DNA from: Rhabdornis inornatus
Lineage: Eukaryota; Chordata; Aves; Passeriformes; Rhabdornithidae
Length of the DNA: 64,000 nt
NCBI GenBank assembly: GCA_013397075.1
Contig: VWZS01007625.1
Coordinates: 628,676 to 692,675, forward strand
Reading direction: 5' to 3'
In this document: one piece after another, positions 1 through 10,400 of the stretch
How the letters are laid out: every line of letters begins with the position of its first letter
How positions within the stretch are numbered: position 1 is the stretch's first letter
Program-made: the position numbers and the translations under genes
The notes under the pieces: model-generated
What the model was told of the DNA's origin: nothing
Databases searched by the model: none
The model's input: only the letters and a program-made list of their open reading frames with translations

Positions 1-1443
1 TGGAAATATATCCTGAAAGAGTTTTCTTCCATTTTATTGAAGAAAATAAGAATATGGATAAGCCCATTGAAAGCCACTGAAATAAACTGTAAAATAATGT
101 GGGCACTTTAATTTTAGCAAAAACTTTTGTGCTAGTGAGTCTGTGTGCATGGGAAAAACAATCTGTAAGTGGTCTGAAAGAAGCTGATTTAAATTAAAAG
201 CACATCTGTGTTTACAAACAAACAACCAAAGTAAATGAAGAATTAGTCATTTCTTGCAGACCATAACTTTATTTTTGGTTTTTTTGTTGCTCTAAAACTA
301 TGCTGAACTATTTGGTAACTTCAGGGTTTTTTTTTTTTTCCTGGCTCATTTCAATTTGATAAATCAGTCTAACAAATGACTTGAGATTGAGTAATATGTG
401 TGTAAAGGTTTCCGTGGTAGAAATATGTAAGGTATTTGTTTGTGCTTTCTAAAGGCACCATAGAGTATTGTCATAAATGTATCCTATATCTTTTCTGGCT
501 GCCTCTTTCCATTATTCAGGAATGTGTTCAGGGTAAAGTCAGTTCCTTCCATTATTACATGTTTTGCTATATTCTGTCAGCCTTAATGTGTAATATTTAG
601 ATTTGCAGTCAAGTTTTGATTAGGTTAAAAACTAGTGTAGGTAATGCTCCTTCTCTTAAAAATATACAAATAAGTGATCTTGCTGGGAAGCACCTGGGAA
701 CATTTTCTTGTTACTCTCAATGCTACTCTTCCTTCTCATCTCGAGGAGATGGAACAGTGAGGGATGTTGATGCAAATCCTTTGAGGCAGATTATAGTAGG
801 AGCAATTGCTAGTATGTTGTGAGTGGCTTGGGTAAAATCTGAGTTGTCCAGGACAGTAAGTGCTGTCAAAAGTGAACAGGGAATACAGTTCTTACTTTCT
901 CATGAAACTATATTGTTAATTGTTTGAAGAGAAATTCAGTCAGTCTTACTGAAAGACCTCCTGTCTGCCTGTCAGTCCACTTCATTATTCCTTGGCATAT
1001 GTTACTGGTCTTTGGATATGTAAGCATTCATGAAGTGAAATGGGTTTATTACTGATGATTTATATGATTAATAATACAGCTATTACGTGTATTAATAAAT
1101 AAAGCCCATCTCATATGCCCTTCTCATACTAGTTGATCCCATCCTCTGTCTCCTCTAGTTTTGAAGTAGGAATTTTTTTTGTCTTAGAGGAATGTTGAGC
1201 TAATTTTGTAAGGTGGTCTGGGATTAAAGTTCATGTTCATGTGTAAGTATAGAGGAGTGCTGACAACTTTGTAGCCTTCTGTTTAAATGGACACTGCAAA
1301 ACTATGAACTGTTTATTACTTGGAAGGATAATTTCTGAGAATTTATTTATTTAAAGTAAGAAAGCTATTACATTTAGTAATAAAGAGCTTTGATTTTTGG
1401 TTGTTTTTTTTTTTTAAATTTTGTTTTTTGTCCTTATCACTAG
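1..1443 (+). other. PER2: PER2 intron (partial, runs off the left edge)
   Basis: No coding exon is recognisable before the acceptor at 1441-1443 (ATCACTAG). The stretch is AT-rich with T-runs typical of an intron. Its one notable content is a 231-bp block at 1116-1346 that recurs in the PER2 3'UTR and is listed separately. Upstream PER2 exons (PAS domains, kinase-binding region) must lie to the left of this window. Confidence 0.8.
1116..1346 (+). repeat. Duplicated block P, intronic copy
   Basis: This aligns almost without gaps to 5592-5822. Shared runs include GTTGAGCTAATTTTGTAAG, AAGTATAGAGGAGTG, ACAACTTTGTAGCC and AATGGACACTGCAAAAC. By eye identity is roughly 90 percent. Similarity ends abruptly at both edges. 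It lies in a PER2 intron, about 100 bases before exon A, in the same orientation as the 3'UTR copy. No terminal inverted repeat, poly-A tail or target-site duplication was seen that would mark it as a transposon. Confidence 0.9.
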
Positions 1444-1630
1444 GCTGAATCTCCAATGGATGCTCAAAACAGTGATGAACTCTCCATGTCCAGTGTCCTG
1501 CTTGACATTTTACTGCAAGAGGATGCCTGTTCAGGCACTGGCTCAGCCTCTTCAGGGAGTGGTGTGTCTGCAGCTGCTGAGTCCCTGGGCTCTGGGTCCA
1601 ATGGTTGTGGCATGTCAGGGAGCAGAACAG
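1444..1630 (+). CDS. PER2: PER2 exon A (fourth from last coding exon)
   Basis: Acceptor ATCACTAG ends at 1443 and donor CAG|GTAACT follows 1630. The exon holds 62 codons plus one base (phase 0 in, phase 1 out). It encodes the SSVLLDILLQED amphipathic segment and the Ser/Gly-rich linker up to SGSRTG. Reading on past the donor stays open to 1695, but those extra codons match nothing in PER2. Confidence 0.93.
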
Positions 1631-4600
1631 GTAACTCAGGCAGCCAGAAGCCTCCTGGCACTGCAGAAGAGTTTGAGGTATTGCAGACACCATGAACAGC
1701 AAGTGGAAAGCTTTGTCTTTACTCCTCGTTGCATAGTTTATTCTGGATTTCTTTCTTACTGCATTACACAAACATTTTTGTATTGTGCTTGATTTACAGA
1801 ATAGAACCTTTTCTAAGTGTATGTAAAACAGGCATTAAGATACTACGCAGGCATAAAGGAATGATAAAAAGACCGTACTCCTTCATGTTCATTTAAAACT
1901 TTTAAATTAAAGTGAGCTAATTATTCTGTTGAAATTTAATGGAGACTTTACTTAAGAATTTGAGTTTTTAAAAAATTAATGCATAGAAGGGTGAAAGTTC
2001 CCTGTTTAAAAGACAGGAGTAGAATAGTGGTTGTATTTAAACATTCAGTTCTCTTTAATCTTCTCAAGAACTTTCAGATAATCCATGTTTTGAACAATTT
2101 ATAATGAAGTGTTAAATCTCTGTTTACAGGTAGCAGTGAAACTAGTCACACCAGCAAATACTTTGGGAGCATTGATTCCTCAGAGAATCACCATAAAACC
2201 AAAATGAAGACAGAAATGGAAGAAAGTGAGCACTTCATCAAATATGTGCTTCAGGATCCCATCTGGCTGCTGATGGCCAACACAGATGACACAGTGATGA
2301 TGACTTACCAGATCCCCTCACGGTAATTCCAGTGGCACAGCCCTTCACACATTCTGTATTTAGGGGAAGCAGAATGTACAGGAGGAAAGATGTATTGGAG
2401 TCTCTATCTCAGCAGAAATTAACTGGTTTTAATGTTTAGCTCAGTGTCAAGAAAAATTCCTGCTTCCTTTATATGTTTTGTATACTACACTAGAGCTTCT
2501 CAAGAAGGAAAAATTGTTTCATTAGGCTTAGCTGTATTTCTAGGTCAATTTCCTGAGTTGAAATGAACTTTGTGTATTTTTTGGAAGCTGTTCCATAGTC
2601 AGTGATTTGTAACTACTTGCCCAGAAATCCCTGGTGAGTGTGCTTAGATCTAGGCATGGTCTGGCCTGGAAGATCTCCAGTCCTTGGCTGTTGTCCTTGA
2701 GATGCCACATCCAGTAGAATGCTGCTCTTGGATGTGTGGATTTATTTTCTGAGTTGTTAACTTCTATATGTTCATTCTTCTTCGTAGATTAGGACAAGGA
2801 AGTAGAAGGTAAAAATCATAAGGCTTCTAATAAAATAAGCTTTTTTTAAAAAATAAAAGACTCACTACCTAAGTAGCAAAGAGCAGGTATAGGGGAAGAA
2901 AGGACGACAAGTCTGTGGATTATTTTTTTCAGCCTACTTGTTTATATTTCTTGGGAGCAGTGAATGGTGTTTTGAGAAGAATAGGAGGTTTCAGTAAAGA
3001 CAAGCCTTTGAAAAGGAAGGTAAACAAACTTTCAAAATACAGAAGCACAGGCATGATGGGGAAAGTAAAGAATAAATTGTAAGAACTTTAGGGGATTTTT
3101 TCCCTGGTTTTAAAAATACTTTGACATTTCTCAGTTTTTGTAGTCTGAAGTGTTGACAGCCATAGGTGGGAATTCCAGCAGCCCATAAAAGCAGCAAAGC
3201 CTGCCAAAGAACAGGATATTTTGGTAAGAAGAGTGAAGCTCATTGTCAGAGTGTGATGCCCAGGAAGTGAAGTGTAATCCAACCTGTTCTTAGGTACCCT
3301 GTAAGGAATAGAAATTATTTTGGGTTTCTCGGAACTTGCTTTCTATTGTCGTCTTTTATAAAGGGATACAGCTCGTAAATCTTGCTGTGGGATGGGTTTT
3401 GTGAGATCCTGAATGGAGGTGTAGGGCATTTGGAGGGATAGAGAATTTTGGCTGCTGAAATAGAGCTGTGTTCTAAAGTTTAGTTCATTCTTGGTGACCT
3501 TCTTAAACACATCTTATTATTCCTGCTTTATCTCCTGTGCATCGAGTCTTCTTTGGGTTGTCCTCCCACTGAAGGAGAGCTTGGGAACTGCAGCAGCAGC
3601 AGAGGGAAACTGGAGCTTTGCTGGTTTCACTGCTCGTGCTGTCTGAATGGCTCTAAGAAAACTGCTGGGATTTGAAAAGACAGTGAGCCAGCAGAGATGT
3701 CTGCAAATGCAGAGAGCAGCTGGAGTAATCACATTTCATCTTCTTCCAATATAAGATTTCTAAGCGTAACGTTCTAGAACAAAAATAGTCTTTAAAAATG
3801 TTAATATTTGACTCTGTAACCTCACATAGGCATAAGGCCCAGAAACTGCTGAAGCTCAATTTCTAAACACATTTTATTTTAGGGATTTGGAAACAGTTTT
3901 AAAAGAAGATAAGCAGAAATTAAAGCAAATGCAGAAACTACAGCCAAAATTTACAGAAGAACAAAAAAGAGAGCTTATTGAAGTTCATCCATGGATCCAG
4001 CAAGGTGGACTGCCAAAAACTGTTGCTAATTCTGTAAGTTTAATGGGTTAATTACTTTTGCATGTATAATAGGATTTAAATTATTAGCTGCCTATGTTAG
4101 ACTCTTCCTGTTCCTATGAAAGCTTGGTAAATTATGCATAAGAAAAAAAAAAGAAATTCAAACTTCCATGCAGTGGTTTCTGGCTTGATTCAATTTAGCA
4201 TAAATCTTTCCAATGGAGGAAATTAAAGTGCTGGTGAATACAGTATAAGAAATTACCTTTCTTTTTCTGAATTTCTGTGTCTCTGTTTGAAATGCTTTAG
4301 TAACACAGCAGAAACTTTACTACATAAAAATGTCTACTTTTTGTGCAGAAATGGATGCCCACTGTTTTCAGAGTACAAAATGAATGGCAATATACTAATC
4401 CTTTTTTCTATCAGACTTCTCACTTAGGATTATTATTCTTCTAAGTAGTTTAATGGCTTGAAGGAAAAAAAAATAAAAAAACCCAACAAAACAAAGGATC
4501 CATGCAATTTTATTTGTTGTCTATGTATTTTACTCATTCACACACAAATACCTGATTGCATTTTCTTTTCCCTAAGCTTTCTATCATTTGTGGCTTTTTT

Positions 4601-5113
4601 GCACAAAAGTTGTCAAACTCAGAGGCTTTGTTTGCACATGAGTGTTCAAAAGTCAGTGTGAAGGGATTGCAGTGGAATTCTAATCATGGTGTTAATGTTA
4701 CTGCAGCACTGATCCTACAAGCACCCACCTTGTGATCTGTGGCACAACTGCTTCCAGTAGAGTTCTCAAGTACTTTCATTGATTTACTGCACTTTATAAA
4801 ATCATAGTGTGTGGAAGAGTTGTGGAGTAAACTGTATCTGGTAGCTACAGCACAGGTGGAAAGGTTCTCTTGGAGTCAAGGATTGCATGCAGGTGGACTG
4901 GTGCTTGGAAAAGCTTTTTTCTAGTTTTACTCATGAGTGCTTCTATTCTTTTTTTCTTTTTAGGAATGTATTTTTTGTGAGGACAATATACAGAGCAATT
5001 TTTATACATCATATGAAGAAGAAATCCATGAAATGGACCTTAATGAGATGATTGAAGATAGTGGAGAAAACAACTTGGTTTCCCTGAATCAAGTCAGTGA
5101 AGAACAAACATAG
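1444..5113 (+). CDS. PER2: Period circadian regulator 2, C-terminal part (last four coding exons)
   Basis: PER2 is the core negative-limb clock protein. It binds CRY1/CRY2 through its C-terminus, and the complex enters the nucleus to repress CLOCK:BMAL1. Exons 1444-1630, 2130-2322, 3883-4033 and 4964-5113 join in frame (phases 0, 1, 2, 0) into 226 codons ending in TAG at 5111-5113. The translation carries the Ser/Gly-rich SAAAESLGSGSNGCG stretch, the HFIKYVLQDPIWLLMANTDD block, the acidic/basic helix DLETVLKEDKQKLKQ, HPWIQQGGLPKTVANS and ECIFCEDN. The two Cys of CIFC correspond to the mouse PER2 cysteines known to share a zinc ion with CRY. Identification rests on this very specific conserved C-terminus; PER1 and PER3 differ here. 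The N-terminal three quarters of the protein is outside the window. Confidence 0.96.
2130..2322 (+). CDS. PER2: PER2 exon B
   Basis: Acceptor TGTTTACAG ends at 2129 and donor CG|GTAATT follows 2322. The exon completes the split Gly codon and encodes SSETSHTSKYFGSIDSSE, then the start of the CRY-binding region (HFIKYVLQDPIWLLMANTDD, MMTYQIPS). Phase 1 in, phase 2 out. Confidence 0.95.
3883..4033 (+). CDS. PER2: PER2 exon C
   Basis: Acceptor TTTTATTTTAG ends at 3882 and donor TCT|GTAAGT follows 4033. It encodes the long basic helix DLETVLKEDKQKLKQMQKLQ followed by PKFTEEQKRELIEVHPWI and GLPKTVANS, the core helix that wraps around CRY in known PER2-CRY structures. Phase 2 in, phase 0 out. Confidence 0.95.
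4964..5113 (+). CDS. PER2: PER2 terminal coding exon
   Basis: A long T-rich tract ends in TTTTTAG at 4963. The exon has 50 codons including TAG at 5111-5113. It starts with ECIFCEDN, the zinc-interface cysteines, and continues into an acidic tail (YTSYEEEIHEMDLNEMIEDS). Confidence 0.95.
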   Translation, partial: ECIFCEDNIQSNFYTSYEEEIHEMDLNEMIEDSGENNLVSLNQVSEEQT

Positions 5114-5591
5114 CCTTTGAGCCTGTTGTTTTGAAAATTGCTTCAAAACAACAGTGAAGGATCCATAGAGGTTTTAATCTTTTATCCAGCAGGATGAATC
5201 CAGCTCATAAAAGCAAATGTGTTTTTCTTGCTCTAGAAGAGTAATTTGTGAATGAATCTCTTTTTAAATGGTGGCAATCTCTTCCCAGTAAGGACATTGT
5301 TGAAGATGGTATAGCTTTTCTTTAAAAGACTCATTTTGCACTTATATGCCTCAAGTATTTCTTTATAAACTGCAGAAACTTTCATTGATGCCTACTGTTT
5401 TTTGTAGAGTGGGTTAAGAAGTGCTGAAAATCTCCTCACATACATACGGTTCTTCAAATCTCCTTTTGGTGATGATTCAGCATTATAAATTGTTGAGCAA
5501 TTTTGCTTAGTGGCTCTTTAGCATTGTTCTTAATATTTGAAGTGGTCCAGCATAGTAGAAGAAAAAACCTTCAAGGAAATCAATTCACACT

Positions 5592-5822
5592 TGCCCTTCT
5601 CATACCAGTTGATCTCATCCTTTGTCTCCTCTAGTTTTGAATGTAGGAACTTTTTTTGTCAAAGAGAATGTTGAGCTAATTTTGTAAGATGATCTGGGGT
5701 TAAAGTTCGTGTTGATGTCTAAGTATAGAGGAGTGTGGACAACTTTGTAGCCTTTTACTTAAATGGACACTGCAAAACTATGAACTGTTTATTACCTTGA
5801 AGCATAATTTCTGAGAATTTAT
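5592..5822 (+). repeat. PER2: Duplicated block P, PER2 3'UTR copy
   Basis: This is the second copy of the 1116-1346 block, 4476 bases downstream and about 480 bases after the PER2 stop codon. Both copies carry AACTATGAACTGTTTATTAC and ATAATTTCTGAGAATTTAT. In this copy the block is inside the mature transcript. Confidence 0.9.
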
Positions 5823-7385
5823 ACTCAAGAAATCCTTATGCTTAAAGATTTTAAAAACTTAAGACCACAGAGGATGACTGGCCCTGCTCCAGTGGCTGTT
5901 AGACAGAGCTTGGGGTAACTTTAACCTTTATTTCTGACCTGTTCTGTCAGGAGGTTGGCCATCAGTTTTTCCAATGTGGCTAAACAAACATCAAATTTGT
6001 GTGTGGCAAGGAAGGATTGTCTTGTCATTTGAAGATAGTTCTTACAAAAAAGGAGTGATTTTGAGAATAAGGTTGACTCACTCTATTTGATTTACATAAT
6101 CTCAAATTTAGTGTGGCTGGAATCCTTTGCTGTCGAAGATTTCATTTTAATGCCTCTCAGATTGTATTGACTTGAATATGTGTACTTTATGTTCTTGTGC
6201 TGTTTATGTCTGTTGGATGTGGGAAGAGAACATGAGAGAAGAACTTTTAATATGTTGGTTAGTTAGTTAAAGGACATTTGGTTGCTGTGTTGCTAGATGT
6301 CACCTGTAAGTCTTGGGGTGAAAAATGACGAAAGTTAATTCAATTAACTTCAATATGTTTGTCTTAAAATATTTTTCATGGGAAGCATTTTCTTTTTTTA
6401 TTAGGATAACATTTCTATTCACTGAAATTTAAGGTTATTTTCATTCTATACAAATATTTCTCTTTGCATACAGAGAGGATGTGAAGTTAGATCCGACACC
6501 AAAAACACACAGAAGTGACTGGTATTCGCTTAGCAGAAGAAATAATTTGTTTCAAGTAATTAGCTATTAATTGGAAAATTTGCACTGGAGACAGGTTCTG
6601 CAGGTAAAGTGTGTCAACTTGTGAAACAAGCAGAATTACAATTTTCAAAAATATATAAGTATCTTAAATGTGGTGTGAAGCACTAGCCAGCAAGATCTGA
6701 TGGCTGTCTTCAACAGTTCAGCAAGGTCAAACGTAAATATTTGTAAATACAAAGTGAATGAGAAATTTTCCAGTGTTGCTGTTCACGTCCAGTGTATTAA
6801 ATGTTTTAATCATAAATGGAACAGTGCAGCTATACCAACATATGAAATATATTTCATTTTTACATGGAAACACAAACATGGACCAGGGTTTGGGAAAAAT
6901 AAAAGCTTTATATAAAAGGAGTGCATCATAATTATACAAATAATTTTCAAAGACTTCTCAACCACTTTGAACTTCTTTGCTTTAGCATGCTTTTTTTTTC
7001 CCTCCATGTCTTTTTTTTATTTGTCCTCATTTCTTTTATTATTTTTTTTTCAATGACCATCTTGTAACCATAACTTAGTGAAAGGAAGAGAAAAGTATAT
7101 TTAGAGCATTTTGTGGATGTGCTTAATTATGGACTTAATCTTGCATCCTTAAAGTGTTTGCATTTACAGGGTGGTATTAAAATATTTTCCTGTAACTTTA
7201 AATCTACATGCCTCCATTTATAGATAAGATTCTGAAGCTGTAATTTTTCCAAACTGTTGTAAGATGATTTATTTGTGATGACACTTTGTCAACATGTCAA
7301 CAATGTTTTCTGTACACTGTGCAATATATTTTGGTTTTGCCACTTGTGACTAATTTTTATGACTTTGCTTTTTAGAAAACTGGTA

Positions 7386-7391
7386 AATAAA
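7386..7391 (+). terminator. PER2: Probable PER2 polyadenylation signal
   Basis: AATAAA, followed within 30 bases by a T-rich and then GTT-containing element. Open AT-rich UTR-like sequence precedes it, and the base composition shifts to GC-richer intergenic DNA afterwards. Confidence 0.6.
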
Positions 7392-7409
7392 ACAGATATA
7401 TTTTTAGTT

Positions 7410-10400
7410 GCCTTTTTGTTCCTTGAGGCTTCTACTCCAAGTAAGAAGTCAGAATATGTGCTTTACTGATGGTATGTGAACTGGTATTTCAGACTCCAGA
7501 GCTTGCTGTGATGTTAGCTCTGGCTTCCTGTCTGGGAGTGAAATTGCTGCTGGCTTTTCTGACCCCTGAGTTTTGAGTCACATGGAAGATTGAATCTTTA
7601 TATTGAGGAGTTGTTCTGAAATCATGTGCAAATTTCCTGGAAGAGCACGTGCAGCTGGGCTCTGTGTTGTTCAGGTCTGCCAGAAGACACTTTTGTTGTG
7701 CTTTTTGCTTTGTTCAGTGTCAGCTGCAGCCCCTGAGGTGGCTTAGGGACAGAGAATTCCAGTTATGCCCCTTGGATTTGCTCTGTACAGTGATTTTCAG
7801 TCTTCTGTCCAGGTGTGAGGTGTTGTCTTTGAAGATTGCTGAAACTTTACAAGCTGGAGTATTTCCCTCTTGGTGTTTAATTCTCTGGTGGGTGGAGCGG
7901 TGTTGGAGCTCAGGGCTTGGGCTGCTCCTGTTTAGAAGGGACTCAGGTTATGAGACCTCCATTAACTCTTTTTTTCCATGGCTGTTTTGAGAGGTTTGTG
8001 GAATTTTTTTAATAGAACAAGCTAGTACAAGGCCTGATTTGGTCAGAAAAGACCCAGATACTTCTGTAAGCTGAACAGTCAAGATGTTTGGGTACCACAG
8101 AACACTTCAGCACACAGGTGAATTGCCTTCACACCAAGGGCAGAATGCTGGTGTTGGGTACTTAATTGCCAAGACCTGCATTTTAAAGTGTTTTAAAACA
8201 TGCTTGTTGAACACATCGTCCAAGGGCCTTTGCAGTTCTCTGAATTAACCCTAACTGCCTTTCTGGGCAGTTCTGTGTCTGAAAACACTTCTGTCCTAAC
8301 AGTCCCTCTGTTCCTTGCTCAGGTGAGCATGCAGAGGAGAGATGTGATGGTGCTTTGGCAGAACTCCAAACTGGAGTGTCACCCACCTGAACCCTGTGCC
8401 ACTCCAGAGGTGCTAGCATTTGGATACCAGTTCTGATAACTGGTAGCAAGAACTGAGTTGCTGCTGGTGGAATAAACTACCAGGTAATGTTTCATACTTA
8501 TTTCTGCTTTTGTTAATGTATTTTTTCCAATTGTAAATGTAATAAGAGTACAAGTTAAACGTGGCTTCAGGTATTCATGTACTCCTCCTTGGTGAGGTGT
8601 CTCTGTCAGCACCCAGAGCCAAGGGCTTGCACTGCGGAGCTGTTGGGAGGAGCCTTTGGCCGAGTTTTTCCCACCTCAGCAGCCCCTAGATGTCACTGGT
8701 GTCCTGGGATTATCTCTGGCAGCATTTCCACCCCTGTTTGTCTTTATTCAGCTTCTTACATGTTGGGGCTGTTGAGTTTGCCATGACATTATTCGATGTG
8801 AAGTGAAAGCTCTGTGGCTTGAATTTCAAATAAGATGATGAGAAAATTCATACTGAATAGCTGTTGGCCCAACGACAGTGAATGCAAACATAAGCTCTGC
8901 TTGGAAAAGGGAAACAGACTGCTGAAAGCATCAGGTTTTAGTCCGCTTAACAGCTGTCAGAAATTTAGAGGTGAAAAAAGATGCTGTCCTTACTGAGAAT
9001 AAGATCCTTGATGGTTATTTTGTCTCTAGGAAGGGTGGAAAGAACCCAAGGCGCATTGATAAGCCTCTGACCCAAAAAAGAATGTGGTGAAATGAGTTGC
9101 ATGTTTCTGACAAAGTAACAAACAGATGACTCGAAGGAAGATAAGGTTTGTAAGTGTAACTTCCAGGAATTCTACTGTTTCATTGATCACAAGTGTTTAG
9201 GAGCTTAAGGAATTTATTCAGTACATTGAACAAGGTAATGAACAGCTCAGAAACTCCTTTTTCTCAGGGGCTGTGGAAGAGAACCTTATTTTCAGGGGTG
9301 GTACACAAAGTGTGTAACAGCTGTGTCTGCTTCACTGAAACAACTTAAAATACCAACCAAATAAAAAACTAAACCAAAACTTCTCCAGGCTTTACAAGTG
9401 GAAAACTAACATAAGACTGGGTAGAAACTGAGGCAACTGCACTCTTAATCATGGCTATTTCTGTTGGTGTCTGCAGATAAAACATGAGCTCCACCAGGCT
9501 GCTGGGTGCAATAGCAGTGTGTGTGTGTGGGGTGAGGTTTCATTCCCCAGGATCTCTGGCTCTGTCGTACAGACAGAGAAGCTGCTGTGGCAGCAGTGAA
9601 TAGTGTTTAACCTCAGTGGATAATACAGGGTATGAAAACACTTCACTCACTTAGAAAATGCTTTTGAGCTGAAGGACACGTTGTGAAAGAGGCCCCGTGT
9701 CCTGAGGCAGGTGCTGTGGCATCGCTGAGGGGTGTCCAGGGGTGGGGACAATGCTGTCTGTGTAGTGCAGGAAGGGAAATGAGCACCTGCTGCAGCTGGG
9801 GTGAAACGTTTGGTGGGGCAGCCACTACACCCTCAGCCCTAGAGGGATGCACTGCTTTGCACTTCATTTGTTTTCATTTGTTTTGGAGACAAATATAAGG
9901 GTGGATTCAAATTTCCTGGTATTCCAGGATTTGTCAAGGTGTACTTCTCACTCCTTAGTCTCTAGAAAAACAGGATATAGTGATTTTATTGCTCTCTTTA
10001 AATTGTTACAGTGGTCTAAAAGTAAACTGCTTGTGTTACTGTTGCACTGCCTGCTTCAAAAATTCTACTTCTGTTCAAGAACTTACTGGCTATGCTTTTC
10101 TTTTTTAAAAAAACCTGAGTATTGCTTGTCGAAGGTAAGGTCTACTGCTTTACTGTTGTTGCCAGCTGACTCCCTTGGAAATCTGTGGCCTTTTTGCACA
10201 GGGTGATGGATAAATTGAGCAAATGTACTTCTGTAATTGGCTGTAATCTTTAATTTTCTCAGCTGTAGGAAGCAGGAGGGGGGTTGGGTGGGTGGCCTGT
10301 GCATGCCCTGCTCTGGTTTGGAGGAGCACTGGGGCTGGAGCAGCTCAGTTTTGAGGGGCCTGGCAGGATGGGTTCTTTCAGCTCCCAGGTGAGTGGTGTG

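Larger units (their letters stand above)
5114..7405 (+). other. PER2: PER2 3' untranslated region
   Basis: AT-rich DNA follows the stop codon. The best cleavage signal is AATAAA at 7386-7391, followed by a T/GT-rich stretch, which gives a 3'UTR of about 2.3 kb. An earlier AATAAA near 6898 could give a shorter isoform. The region contains the duplicated block at 5592-5822. The exact 3' end is inferred, not observed. Confidence 0.7.

Noticed and set aside
488..640. Possible ghost of the PER2 terminal exon, as expected at this offset if block P came from a larger tandem duplication
   Set aside because: Only AGGAATGT matches the exon start; the rest does not align, so a larger duplicated unit is not supported.
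616..822. A 68-codon open frame before PER2 exon A, considered as an upstream PER2 exon
   Set aside because: The peptide does not match PER2 and no splice pair delimits it.
1631..1695. Extension of PER2 exon A to the in-frame stop
   Set aside because: The CAG|GTAACT donor at 1630 joins perfectly to the conserved exon at 2130; the extension has no PER2 similarity.
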